From NCBI RefSeq assembly GCF_905475395.1, contig NC_058339.1:93630520-93694519 (forward strand): a stretch of 64,000 bases of DNA, in the 5' to 3' direction. A program made the translations under genes and the position numbers. The notes beneath the pieces are model-generated. The model did not search any database. It saw nothing but the letters and a program-made list of their open reading frames with translations, and had not been told where the DNA came from. Origin of the DNA: Chrysoperla carnea (taxonomy: Eukaryota; Arthropoda; Insecta; Neuroptera; Chrysopidae). Shown here piece after piece: positions 37,706-51,900 of the stretch (the stretch's first letter is position 1; each line of letters begins with the position of its first letter).

Positions 37706-40257
37706 AAATTATTGGAAAACTATAAATATTCGATTTTAAGAAAAATGTGTTCTTAATTCAATATCTGAAAGAACTCGCTTAAATAACGCAGCACCTGTAC
37801 AACGACTTTGTATGATATATTTAGAAAATTTTTTATTTGTTCGAATATTTCATTAAAAAATATGTCAAAACCAAATTTAATAATGACGTCATTAAAATAA
37901 TTTGAAAATTTTGAAATAAAAAGAATTTAATTAATATTGAACAAAACAAAACAAAAAAAAATTATGTAGGATAATAATTCAAAAACAAAAAACTTGAATC
38001 GATTCAAAGCTTAAATAATACAATGGAATGAATACTGACATGGCTGCCCTAAAGGAATTTAATAATAATACCTAATTAGGCATCTATTTGATATAAAATA
38101 TATTTTAACGAACGAATATGCTAACAGCAGGCATGGATGGTATTGTTATCAATAATCAATCAATAAATGTCTACCCCATCAGAGGACAGAGGGCTGGAAA
38201 ATAGCATCTGAAACGGAACTATTTATCCATTTCCTATCTATTTATATAAGCATATCTATAGTTCATAATATATAGTACTACCTCGACACACCCGGAATTC
38301 GTCTCCCACAGCTATCAGGACAGATAAAAACTTGCTAGAGTAATAATATATAAGATAGATAGACAGATATTAAATTATAATGACATCAAATATTACGAAA
38401 TATTTGATGACCTTAGTAAGTATACACTGGGAATCTATTATTAAGTCCTGTAGGATATGAATGTATTATACAACGAAAATATATCAAAAAACTGTGTTTG
38501 TGTGAGAAATGGGAAGAGAAATTATATTACTCAAATTGTCATAAAATACTCCCCCAGATTTAATATGTTTTGACACCTTCCACACAGGTTGTTTAATTTA
38601 AAGTTCTATCATTTTAAATGAAAAACCTTTTGTTACAGTAAAGGTATGAATGAGAGAGTTATTGTTTTGTAAACATAATTATTAAAATATATACAGTATT
38701 ACACAAAATATTATTATACATATCAAAAGAAAGTTGTAGGGTTTTATGGGGGATATCATGTTTTGACTTCAGATAAGACCTAGCTCTTCGGGTTGCTTTA
38801 ATAGTCAATTTAATTCCTAAAAGGTAAGAGATAAAATAACACTTTAAATTAAAAGTTGATCCTCATAAAAAACTTGACAACTTTTGGCTAAAGCAGTGCT
38901 TCTTTCGATTTAATTAAGGCACATTTCCTTCAAAAGCTAAGGATTTTCGAAAAATGTTTTGAATAAACAATAATATTTTTAATAATTCTGTGCGCAGCGT
39001 AAATACACCGTACATTTTGTGACAGACAAATGTCTAAAAGTTCATTTTAAATTCATAATTAAAATATTAACTAACTCTCACAAGTATTATGTTCTACATT
39101 TGAACATACAAGGTTTGTTATTAATTATCATTTTATTTTAAAATTTTAACACAATGTTTGACAGTCAAATACACAGACATACCTACTAAATACTAATCAT
39201 ATTAGATGTTTTAATAAGGTATAAGGTTTGTTAAAGGTAATTAGTAGGTACTTTTAAGGTATATAAACAAATTATGGACTACGAACAGTTACAACCTAAA
39301 AACAATGATGGGCTTTTATTATATTCAAATGTACGGATGTGTGACCTATTGTGATGAAACTTAATATACTTACTTTGTTTCATTTATTTTAAAAATTATA
39401 TCTACTACATATTTATTTGGACAAATTAGAAATAATTAGAGAGAGATTTAATACCTAAAAACAGTTCGTAGAGCAAAAGCTGCGTTAGTTAAGCGAATTT
39501 CTGCTAATTTTTTATCTGACGTCAGCCCAGAAATATCGAAATTAATACGAGGATATGCTTAAACTGAGCGTGTCTTTCTTTATAAACTCGTCTACTGAGT
39601 TTTTGAATGAATATTCCGATCAACTTCTACACCAAAAATTTTGAGAAATATGACTGTTTTCGTCAGTATTAAAAAACTAAGGTTTCTATGACATTGAAAT
39701 AATAAAGAAAGTGAATTAATCGAATGCCCTTCAATTTCTTTCTAGAAATAAGAAAATAATGTAAGAAATCCATGAGAAAACGAAAGACAAAGAATAAATT
39801 TAACAAAAATAAAAATTAATACCCATGAAAGATAAAAAAAAAAAGAAAGAATTTGCAAGGGCAAGTTCATCGACATAATTCACAAACTAGGAAGACGGAT
39901 TATAAATATTAAATTACGTGAAACAATCGATTTTCAAGGACAAACAACACACATACTTAAAACTTATGTATAGTTCAGTTAAGTAAACTGTTAAGTATTG
40001 ATCAGTAATTAGTTAATACTAGCTTGATCCGTGAGGAATTACGCTTCCCGTAGTAATCTTAACTCGTGGCTAAAAACAACAAACAAATTTAGAGTAAAAA
40101 GTGGTGTGAAAAAAGTCAAAAGTTCTTATGTAATATTAGGCGAACATGTATTAAAAATAGCAATTATATTTCTAGAATATTAGAAGAGATTGCCTAATAA
40201 ACTTTTTATTTAAATTTAATTACATATATGATATTTTTCCTTCAAATTATTTGTCTA
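37706..40257. other. AT-rich DNA with repeat scraps
   Basis: It holds a Rep-O scrap (38,320-38,362, GACAGATAAAAACTTGCTAG) and the MITE copy at 38.74 kb. No genes are seen. Confidence 0.45.
38742..38965. mobile_element. Truncated second copy of the 16.4 kb MITE
   Basis: GGGGGATATCATGTTTTGAC, then CTTCGGGTTGCTTTAATAGT and CCTCATAAAAAACTTGACAA, follow the 16,435 element in the same order. The right terminus is not recognised. Confidence 0.55.
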
Positions 40258-40420
40258 GCTGTTTATTCCTAAGTGGTACATTTTTAAATCGTGAGTTAGA
40301 AAATTGAGGGATGAATCATGGAATTTGATAAAGGAATAAGGAAGGTAAGTGTAGGACAGGAAAAAACTTGCTAAAGTAATAATATAAAAGATATGCATTG
40401 ATATTTTAATTGTTCTGTTA
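40258..40420 (+). repeat. Rep-O copy
   Basis: AAGTGGTACATTTTTAAATC, GAGGGATGAATCATGGAATT, TGATAAAGGAATAAGGAAGG and GGACAGGAAAAAACTTGCTA. Confidence 0.65.
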
Positions 40421-40678
40421 AATAATGAAAGTTAAATTTATTATTATTACCTTTATGTATAAATTGAAGGCCAAGGTCAGCTAGAGCAGGCTCTCAACTA
40501 TAAACCAATCAATCGTGAATCGATTCATTACTCACTTGGTTTATTACCATTGTTTATCAAAGGGGTCCGTCCAGGTGATGGAAGCAGACTATTTTTACTT
40601 TATAATATTTATTATCTAATTATAATTATTTTATGTTCTCATTCTTTAAAAATAGCAACTTAACACGTGTACAACATA

Positions 40679-40885
40679 TACAGGATGTCAGTGGCATCGT
40701 AGCGCCTAAAAGGATGAACCGATTTTGATATTTTTGTTTCGTTTGAAAGGTAATTAAATTGAGTGGAGAAATGTTCTTAGGTAAACTTTAAGCGCAAGTT
40801 TAGGATTCCGTCAGTTCATTCCGTTCAGTTTTTACACGAAAAGTTGACAGGGGTTTTTCAAATTTTGTAAAATTAAAATAAAACT
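40679..40885 (+). repeat. Rep-J copy
   Basis: GGCATCGTAGCGCCTAAAAG, ATGAACCGATTTTGA, TTTCGTTTGAAAGGTAATTA and a tail resembling AAATTTTGTAAAATTAAAAT define the family body. Confidence 0.7.
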
Positions 40886-42539
40886 TGACAAACATCTTTT
40901 AAGAAAGACTCTAAGAACTGATGTGCCGATCCATTTTTCAGACTAAATACCCGTCTATGATATGAGATAACTTTAATTATATATATTAAGTAATAATAAA
41001 ATATTTAAATCTTGGATCGTGCATAAACGTGATCTGTTTTTTTAATAAAATTCTAATAATATGAATTATATTATTATAATTCTAATAATTCTAATAATAT
41101 TCATCTTTTTGTTTTTTGTCACATGGAAACGATTCAATATCTAATTATAATTGAAAACGTGACTGAAACTACCGTCACTTTGGTTGGCAAAATAGTTGAA
41201 TTTTGAAAGAAACCTTGGAAATAAAAATTATAGGATAGAAGATAAGAACTTTAAAATTATTTTAAAGATATAAAAATGTAATAAAATGCTATTTTTGAGT
41301 ACATTTAATGAGAATCAAATATTCACGAATAAAATCATTAAAAATGTAAGCTTATTATAATTAAGGTATTCAATTTTATCCTCTTTAAGTTAGTACAGTG
41401 ATCGTTCTACCTTACAATATCATCAACAATATAATATGTATAATGTTAAATTGTACAATAGTTTAATTTTAATCACTACAAAGCGATCGATTTTCTATTT
41501 ATTAAACTATAATAGAGATATAAAGCTTGAAAGCTTCATTCATTGTCTCATTTATAAACATTTTTACAAACATTTTATAAAATTTAAAGTGGTTCGGCTG
41601 TTGGAGCAAGTACGGTGGTTCTTTGATCACAATAAACACAGTTATGGGGCTCTCTTGCGAGGCAGAATGTTTTTTCTTAGGTTTTTGTAAAATATCCAAA
41701 TTTGCCAAGAAAATTGCACTTTCAGGTGTAAATTTTTTGTACTTTCAGGTTTTTATACCCTGTCATATATGAAAAATATAGGATGAGCCATTTAAATGTA
41801 TACATCTCAATAGCTCGTATTGTGAGGATCAACTTTCTAAGTTACATAACGAACGCCGATCCCATCATTCGGGAAGGTTTTACTAATTGCGATTATGATA
41901 ATTTTTTAACTAAAATAAAGATCACAGGCTCTTGGTCTATAATGAAAACGTATAGCTTGTAATGTGGACAGATTGACAGACAGACGTACAGACATACAAA
42001 CATATACTTTACATGTTTTATTGCCTAGAAGTACTTTGAACTGTAGGCACTTAGATAGATATTTTCATTTTAAATATCGATACAATTCCTACATTTTACA
42101 TTGTTTTGGTATTGACATAACAGTCAGCTCACAGCTTACAGCTTACAGCTATTATTGACTTGTCTATGATGTACTCTTTTTATGATGGCATTGACATCAC
42201 AGATCCAATATTGTTGACATCGTCACAGACATCGACAAACGTAATCATTTTCAAAGGGATTACATTTTAAATGTTTTGCGATCAAAACAATTCATGTTTT
42301 TTTGTGTTTTTATTTATAACAAAATTCAAAAAGTAATACCAATTATCTAATTTTTATAAATATGTAACATGTACGACGGAAATCGACGTTTTTGGGAATC
42401 TCGAAGGTTCGTTCAAAGAATTCTGCCATTAAATGAAAATACAAAAAATTAAGTGTAAACAACTGCCACTCACAAGTAGCAAGCTTAAGCAAATATTCCA
42501 AATTCTCTCTAAAATAACTTTTTGATTTCTTCTTTTCAG
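40886..42539. other. Region upstream of the UNC-93-like coding start
   Basis: The non-coding first exon and promoter should lie here or further upstream. No TATA box, CpG-rich segment or unambiguous donor singles out a candidate. It holds the Rep-Q copy and a GGATGAGCCATTTAAATG repeat end (41,781). Confidence 0.35.
41580..41720 (+). repeat. Rep-Q copy
   Basis: AAGTGGTTCGGCTGTTGGAG, CACAATAAACACAGTTATGG and GCTCTCTTGCGAGGC parallel 24,060-24,240. The overlapping frames on both strands are not genes. Confidence 0.6.
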
Positions 42540-42907
42540 ATAAAAAAAAACGAAGAAACATTTCACAAAATGGCATTATCAAAGAAGAATCAAATAATTG
42601 AAAATCCAAAAATTCGAGCACAGATTATTCCAACACAACAACAACAGCACAATAATAACAATGATGTCACATCCAAAAAACAATTTGAGGACGAGAATAT
42701 TGAATTTTCTCAAAATGAAAAATGGCGAATTATTAAAAATGTATTAATTATTGCATTTGCATTCATGTTACATTTCACAGCATTCTTTGGTATCACAAAC
42801 TTACAAAGTTCAATAAATGCAAATGGAGCACTTGGAACGTACACTTTAGCAGCTATTTATGGAGCACTTATTCTATCAAATATTTTCCTACCAGTTTTAA
42901 TGATTAG
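42540..42907 (+). CDS. unc-93: UNC-93-like exon with start codon (coding from 42570)
   Basis: A pyrimidine-rich tract ending in AG at 42538-42539 looks like an acceptor, so about 30 nt of 5'UTR precede the ATG at 42570 and an upstream non-coding exon is expected. That exon was not identified. It codes residues 1-112: polar head, TM1 (about 56-74) and TM2 (about 92-112). The donor is AG|GTAAAC, and the split codon AG+T gives Ser113. Confidence 0.88.
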
Positions 42908-45900
42908 GTAAACGGTTTTTTATATCACTTATGGATGCTGGGTATCTACTAGAGAAACCGAGATGTGAAAAAACATAAAAATAATTGATTTAAAAAGTTT
43001 TAGTTTCCTAAGTAACACATCGTCCGACTTTCGAGTCTTTTAAAATTGTTGCATATTTTGTGGTTTTACCTCCCAACCAGCAAACAAATTATAACGTGCC
43101 ATAAGGAACTTAGTTCCAATAATAAAGATAAAGATAATAAAAATATTTTTTTGAATGAGTCCATTAAAATGCAACTTTAATTGGATCGTTTTTTACTATC
43201 TGATAGAAAGTTTTTATTTGCACACTGTAAACCAGAATCCGATTTTGGGATTCTAACTAAAACAACCTCATGCGTGTAAAGCGAACTCTGAAGTTGTGAG
43301 CTTTCATGGAGACTTGATGAGTTAAAGAGGAGATTCGTGAAGTATTAATGGAATTGATAAGTGACGCGGGTGTTAGTAAAATTTAATCTGCTTTGTGATT
43401 AAATTTGGCCATAAATTTGAAAAGTATTACCGAAACCCACTAATTTTGGGTCAAACATGTTAGTTTTTCACGAGCTTTACCGTTGAGCCAAATGACGGAA
43501 CCAGGGCTTCACATTCTTGTTACCTATTGAGGCTAGGTTAAATTTTACAACAATTAATAACTAGAAAGTTTTTGGTCTGACCAACAAAGGTCAAATGCAC
43601 GCGATCTTGTTTCGTCTAACACTAACTTTGTTTTACTATCGTAGAAAAATCTATGTATTCTATACCTACATGGAATAAATTACTTTAGTTAGTAGAAAAC
43701 TTCAAAATCTAATTAAAGCAAAAAAAAAGAATAAACAGTTGTAAGCCAGCAATACGAACCATAAACGTTGAGCATGCAAGGTCGGTAAAATGGGAGGGGG
43801 AGTAAGAGCAAGGAATTATGTTTTATCATTTACTTAGGAAAATGTAATGAGAAATTTTTTTTGCAAGAAAAAATAAAACTACATATCGTTTAATCATTTA
43901 CATTTTTTTTATATATTTTCTTTGTATGTACAGAGTGGTCACGCATTCGTTATAAATTATTACATGCTCAAATTTTGGCCAAAAATAAATTAAAGTCCAT
44001 AATTTAGTACCAAGTTAATGTCAATCAATGCCGTGCCTAGCAACTTTTTTAAAATACGAAAATTTGCATAACCCTGTTCTTTTTTCCCGAGGAGCTTTAA
44101 AAGTTTTTAAATGCGTACCAAGCTTTTTTTGCATTTTGAAAAGCATTTGACAATTTGTGGAGTTACCCCAGACTATAATGCCATATCTTAAAAATGGCTC
44201 AACCATGGTATATATTTATTAAAAATTTGGTAAAAAGTTCCTAGCGACCAAAGTAAATAGATATTAGAAGTTATCTTAGATATAACATGATTTACATGGC
44301 ATTTAAAAACAAGATTCTTATCTAGAAAAATTCCCAGAAATTTGACCGTGTCATCCGATTCAATTCTTCCAAATTCATTTAAATTTAAAGAAGCATATCT
44401 CTCACCGATATTGCTTATTTTAATTGCTTGCGTCTCTGTTTAGGCAAAACATCCATAATAGATTAAAATGGTCCACTCTGTACCTACATAGATGGTAGAT
44501 AGTACATTACTAAATTAAAATTATGATCTCCTTTCTAGTTAGAATCTAAGACATTACCATTACATTACATTACATTACATTACATTACATGATATGATAT
44601 AGTTTAAAGTAATTGCAATTACTACACACATAGATAAATACAAGATCTACACACTACTGGTACTAGCACTAGGTACTAGATATCTATTTGTTATTTAAGG
44701 CGGTTGGTGCTATACAGACATGCAGAGGTCTAAGACGAAGTACACACGGATTGTATGTGGATTGTGGAGAATCTGTTATCACAATCATGTTAAAAAAATT
44801 CTAAAATTTTTTTTATTGCTGATCTTCTTTTTAAGGGGCTTCAAAAATGTGTAATTGCGTGGCAAGCTTTAAATTGATGAAGAATTTTCAAATAAGGATA
44901 TAACTAGCTACATTAATACATACATTACACCAACAGCCTTAAGCTACAAAATTATTTTTTTAAAAACCATCTTGTTATTTTAAAACTTTTAGCTTCGTAG
45001 CACACTCACTTAAAACAAAATGAGGTGACTAAATCATATGACAAGCACAAGTTCCATTCATAAAATGGTATTTCCGTTTCCTCATTTTTTAAAAAGAGGA
45101 AATTTGTTGCGTTGCGTTCGTAAACAAATTAAATGACTACACATATATAATCTATAGTTGAATCACTTTTATCAGGATTTAACAAAATTGGATTTCCTGG
45201 CTTATATATCGAACACTTCAGGGCAACATTCTGGTCGTGGATCCCTCCCAGTATCAAATGAAACCAATGCGTCCTTATCCCCTTCTAATTATTGTATTTT
45301 CTTTTTCCAGTTGGTTTGGCTGTAAATGGACGATAGCCATATCATTTATCAGTTATATGCCATATCTGATGGCACAATTTCATCCAACATTCCTCACAAT
45401 GATTCCAGCTGGTTTGGCGGTGGGTTTCGGTGGTGGACCGTTATGGTGTGCCAAGTGTACATATTTAACGGTTGTTTCGGATGCATACGCTAAAATCACT
45501 GGTGATAAATCTGAAGTGATTGTTATACGATTCTTTGGTTTATTTTTTACATTGTTTCAATTATCACAAGTTTGGGGTAATTTAATTTCATCTGCAGGTA
45601 TGTATTTATCCAATTTTTAACCCCCGAACCATAAAAGGGGTGCTATAAGTTTGACCGCTATGTGTTTGTGTCTGTGTGTCTGTCTGTGGGATCGTAGGGC
45701 CTAAACGGAAAAAACTGTAAAAGGGGTGTTGATCTTCCAAAGCGGAGAGATATTTATAAAAATATATGCGATTTTAATTCCATAGAATAGCGAATTTGCT
45801 TCAATAAAATTACTGAGCTGATGAAAACTTTTTGATTTCAGTATTATCGGTAAATGATGAAGTTTATTCGAATACGTCATCACCAAATTTAACAACACAA

Positions 45901-48900
45901 TTATTCTACGATACGGAAGCAATTTGTGGATCGAATTTTTGTCCAGATGTAACGGTTGCTGTTAATCCAAATTTAAAACCACCGTCCGAAGAGAAAGTAA
46001 ATTTAATTTCAAGTATCTTTCTTGGATGTATGATTATGGCCTCGTTACTCACTGCCTTTGGAGTTGATTCCCTTAAAAGGTGAGTACCTACTCTTAAACA
46101 GTTACAAATTATCTATTACTTGTTAAGATTTGATAAATTTTTTATCATAAATTCAAGGAAAATAAATGATTCTGTTTAAAATGAAATAAATATGGATTTA
46201 TAATTTTTGTTCGTTTGTTTGTTTTTAAACAGCTTCGAATGTTGTTTGTTGCATCGAAATATTACAAACAAATTACAAGTCATCAATTTTAAAGGGTTTT
46301 TCATTTAAAATGACAAAACTTTAAACTTGTGTAAAACAAATTTAACCTACAGCGTCTGTGGGTAAAATATACCCAGTATTGTAAAATTCATTAACATTAC
46401 TGAACTTTTTCTTTTCGCCAATTATTTTCGTGAACATGTATCGACCATTAATCGTTTGGTCAAGCGATTGATCATGCAATTTTCTCGATAACCAAAAAGG
46501 ATAAACTAATATAATGTACCAACCTTGGTAACTATCCTACTAAGTAGGAATTGCATTCCATATTTATCAATTAATAATACAAATAAATTTTAAGCAATAT
46601 TTATTTGGTGTGTCAGTGGCACATCTGTGCAAATATATTACACAAAAAGAGCGATTAAGAATGAAGAATTGTGATCATCTTAAAATGCATTCCCTTCAAA
46701 TGAAATTTATCTGTTCACTCTATTTTGGATAAATACAGGGTGGATACATATATATCAACAAACTCCAGCTCCAACAGTTTTCCTGAAAATTAGTATACAG
46801 AGGGTGTTTGGGCCGAAAAACCGACAAAACTAGGTTTCATTTTTAGAAAAAATTGTTTTAACCATGTTATCACGAAAAATTGAAACATTGACTGCAAAAT
46901 ATGACTCTTCCTGACATCTATTGGTGCCGAAATAAAGTACAATTTGGGGACATTCAAATGGTTCTTATATTAGTGATAAATTTTGTGTATTTTTAACTCA
47001 AAAAATACCGGGTAAGCCCGATCATCCAGGTAAAATAATATCGTAATAAATCAAATCATTTCGTATTGTGACAAATATCTTTTAGATAGCTTTGATTACA
47101 GCTAATTAAGGATACATTTATACATACAAATAGAATATCGTTCAGCCCAGCTAAGCTCAGCTCTCCCACTTATGTAAACAAAACCAAAATTACAATGACA
47201 GATATACCTACACGATGCTAAATCCGTAAAATAGAATTTATTTGTGTGTAGTGTGTAGGTGTAGTTACATGTTTTTAACGGGATCAACAAAATTTAATTG
47301 AAATAACACTCTGTAAGTGGTAACCACTGAACCATAATAATGCCAACAAAAATCATGTACGCAGAGTCCGGCTTGTGCACTTGCCAGTACATCTCAAAGT
47401 ATTGAATAAATATATATGTCGCAGCCAAATAGTTAAATTAGCCGTTTAGTGGTTCCGGCCAAAAATTTTATTAAAAGTGAAGTTTGGTGAAAATTGTCAA
47501 GAGTCAAAAAATACTTGGAATCATCCGAAATATAACATTAGATGGCTTTTTAATTAAATATTTAGCCAGGTGACGTCATGACCACAGAGCAATATAGCGT
47601 CCACTGCATCCACCGTTTCTTCAAATTACGTGCGAAATTTGAAAATGTTAAATTTGAATACATTTTTAATCGTTTTTCGATGAAAAAATGGAAGTGATTA
47701 TGGCAAATATTTTTATATAAGCAATATTACATTTTTACATAAGCAGAACTAGTTTTCCTTAAAGCGTCTCAATTTAAATGATTGAACAAATTTTTGGTAC
47801 AGTGTCGCTACCTAAATGTAATTATTTACAATATTATTATATTTACATATCACATGACATCACACCAGATAAACAACCTGTATCCTGTAACTGAAACGGT
47901 AACATGCAGCTTAAGAGTTGGTCCAGGGTCAGACGTAGACAATCAATTTAAAACAGCAATCAATTTTAGAGGTTTTTATCAAGTTCTACGTAAAGATTGC
48001 GGTCTTGGGAACCCGTTAGGACCGAGATCCTTACGAAACATGTTCAAAAAGGAAATGTAAACGTTAAAAAATACTTATATACAATTTTATTAACTTACTT
48101 TTCTAAATCTGTATTTTACATATAATATGTTTTTGATTGCTTATCAAAATAAAGCCATAAACTAATTAGTTTTAATAATTTATTAAATAATTAACTTTTA
48201 TAAATTGTTATTCGTTTGACAGTTAACAGAATAGTAATAAATTTGATTAGTGTCAAATAGCTGAACATAGAGTGGTTACAATTGAATATGGAACACACAC
48301 AGCTTACTCACATGCTTACGTGACGACTTCTACTAGTTTGTTCACCATCGCAAGCGTTGTTAAGGAACTTTGTTCCAAAACTACGAAAATCATTTTGTTC
48401 AAAACAACGAGATATCTTGCTTTAAAATGCACCGACACCTTTCGTTACAACTTGACAGTAGCTACCTAACTGCATTTCCAATGATTGGCTCCAGACCGTC
48501 ATGTATATGATTGTCATGCTGTACGGATTGAATTCGATTGAATTATAATATCACAGATTTTATATATTTTAGTGGTTTGAATGCATGGCTTTTGTGTTGT
48601 GTAACAAAGTGCTTAATAAAACAATGATGGTAGTGTATTGCAACGTAATTAATTTGATTTATGCTCCCTGACTCCCTGACTATTATTATATAGTGTTGCA
48701 TAGCATTTTGAATTTTAAAGAACTATTTTAAAACCATGATTTATTATAAACCAGCGCAGAGCAGTGGTCACAACTTAATAAATAATATTTGGTATTATTG
48801 GTTTCAGATGGAACCATATGCTTTTTAGTACCAATTAAGGTAGTTCTAGTGTGCAAACACTTTTCAATAGATAAGGTGGTTAAATCTTTTTCTCACGCGA

Positions 48901-51900
48901 TACTTTAGGGAAAAATCACAATTTTGATGAAAATAAAAACCTTCTTAAATCTTTTTTCCTTAGAAAATCAGATCCATATTTCAAGCCTTTTACGACTATC
49001 ATACATATAAATTGTTTGAAAAATTAGCGCTCTACGAAATAAAAATTGTTCAAGAAAGGCTTTTTTTTTGAAGTTTTTTGCTTCATAGAACCTTTAAGAT
49101 CGCGTACCTCTGTCCACCCTGTATAGTTCGTAACAAAGAACATGTTAAGTACTGCAGTAATCCTGTGAGGTAATCTGAATTAACTTTATATACATTTGTA
49201 GTTAATAAATAAAGCTCTTATGATTTAAGTCTCTAGTTAGTTATTTAGTTAGTCCAAGTCCATATCATAATCCACTTTTATAACAACCATAACTGGATAT
49301 CACTTTTACCGGGCAGATCAATCACTTTCGTATTCCAAATTTAAATGAAAACATAAAAAAACTTTGGTTTTTTATTCTTTTTCAATATTTTTAGAGCATT
49401 TTTTTACATTTGCGTCGTACAAATTACCTATTTTACGATATATTTAGAGCATTTTCTTACATTTACGTCATACAAATAGAGCCTAGTTGACTAGTTGGAC
49501 TAGTCATGTGGCAGCCTAATCACTTTAACGATTGGCAAAGTCAAAAAAACATTTAAAATATTGTTTTTCGAGATGAAAGCAATAATTTTTTGATTAGAAA
49601 TTTTAAAAACCACATAAAGATATAAATTATTCATTTGTTATACTTTGGTACTCGAAGCATTGGATTTGATTCCATTTAGTTTTGTTTGTTTGTTATAATT
49701 CGTTTTAGGAGAAAGCTAAGAGCTTTATGCTTTTAGCTTTTTATGCTTTTTATTTATTATTACATACACATTTATATAAAGTGCGATTATTTTAGTTTAT
49801 TAAAGTAGTTCGGTTGTCACGTGCCTAGTCAATTATAGGCAATTTGTATGACGTAACTGTAAGAAAATGCTCTCAAAATATCGAAAAAGCGTCAAAAACC
49901 AAAGTTTTTTTATAATTTATTTTTGGAAAGCACCGTAAGGTAAAGTTCATTTACCGATTCGTATTGTAAGTTCTTAGTAAGTACTGTGTTAGAATTCACA
50001 ATTTTAAAATGTTCACGAAATGATCAACTAAATGTAATCAATGGTTGTTTTTGGTTGCTAGTTGGGTAAGATTGGTAAAAATAGTCAGTGTCAGTCAATC
50101 AGTTACTATTTAAAGTCCAATCTATATAAATTACTAAAAACGTACAAATAGAGTTGTAATGTAAAACTGTAGAGGTATTATTAGATAGAGTTGCTTGTTA
50201 ATTGATCTTGACAATTCAAAACTTTTTACCAACAAACAATCCAAAACGTTTAACGTTGTTTAACATTTTAACATTCCATGTAATCAATCTAATGTAAAAC
50301 TATCAACAAAAGTATTGATACAGCATTGGAAACTTTAAATCAATGCATTGTGGAGTATTTGTACCAAATTTCCGGAAAAAATATAATGATGGGATATTTA
50401 TGCCAAAAATTGATTTAAAAGACCATTTAGGTAACTTTTATTTGGCAATAATAAAAAAAATTTTCTTCAAACCCAATTATTTCATTTACTTCTTTAATTT
50501 TTTTTTAATTTTTTTGCTTTTAGCCACTTTTTTCTTATTTATGTTTGCTTTTGTTTCCACGTAAGATGATTTTTGAATTATAAATTACAAATTTTTACTG
50601 AATTAATGAAACTTAATTGCCAAGCTTGTATTACAAACAGTATGTTTATTACATTGCTATATAGACTAGGAGTGTGTGACTTCAAAAGTGCTATGATTCT
50701 TTTTTTTTTAATGAATTATAATACAGATTTAGAAAAGTAAGCTAATAAAGTTGTATAAATGGGTGTTCCACGACCGCATTCTTTTATTTTTGTTTGATAG
50801 ACTTTTCTCTTCAGCGGAAATTTGAAGTGTTACATCAAGCGTTAGGATATTTTAGAAAGTTTGATCAAATGCCATTTTTAACCCTCGAACTAAAAAAAGG
50901 AGTGTTATAAGTTTGGCCGCCATATGTGAATGTCTGTCTTCAAAAAAAATCGGCTCAGTTTATAAAAGACTTAAAGGAAAAAGGTAATTTAATCGAAAGT
51001 ATTCACAGATATGTTTCTAGTGCGAGTTTAGGGTCCGTACTCGAGTAATTTATCGGGGTTTTTTTTAAATTTTGTAAATTTCACTTGTCAATTTGTTGAA
51101 TAGATTTTTCAAACATAGACTCCCTGCCTATTAATGATAATAGAATGAGAATAAGTGAGCCAATAATACAGCGATACCAGACATATATGTATATATATCA
51201 GTTGAAAACTAAAAAGTTAATAATATATAAAATTTAAACTTTGATTGAGTGCCTCTTTCCGGTCCGTTCGTTGCCGTTGCACCCCCCTGTACTCCCGTTC
51301 AAGTACCTACACTGCTTTGGCTACAAATATAGCTCTAACTCACTCACTATGAAGCTCATATAGAACATGAAGCAACGCAAGCTGGATGGGAGTAATCCTA
51401 AAGGCACTTACATGAATGAATACATAAAATTATTAAACTTGTAGAAAACATTTTCAAGTTTAATACATGTCGTAGTCAAATTAATTCGGTCGAATTATAA
51501 TCTTGCTAGTTAGATTGTAATGACAATTAAAAATTAAATAAAAATTAAGTTAAATATAAACTAAAAAGAAAAAAACAAGTCCAGCAATTTAGATAGCGAC
51601 TCAAACAGTCGGGATCCATTATCGGGAATATTCGAGCCGGTATAGATTTTAATGGGTTCCGAATGTTGAAGTAACTATGAAAACTGCTGGACTCGTTTTT
51701 TTCTTTTCAGTTTATTTTTGATTTTTTAATAAATTTTTTATTGCTAAATACTTAAAAATAAATTGTTTTGAGCTCATTTTAAAATCAGCAATTTTCGAAA
51801 TGCACACTTATAAATGTAGCTAACGCTAGCGCTTTCAAGAGTACTAGCAGTACTTCATACGCCGAGTTAAATTGACAGCATATAGGTTGGTTTTGCATAT

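Noticed and set aside
42343..42621. 92-codon minus-strand frame
   Set aside because: Antisense shadow of UNC-93-like exon 1 and its upstream intron.
50343..50564. 73-codon frame with a hydrophobic C-terminus
   Set aside because: The hydrophobicity comes from T-runs. It does not fit UNC-93-like exon phase or consensus and lies between exons 3 and 4.
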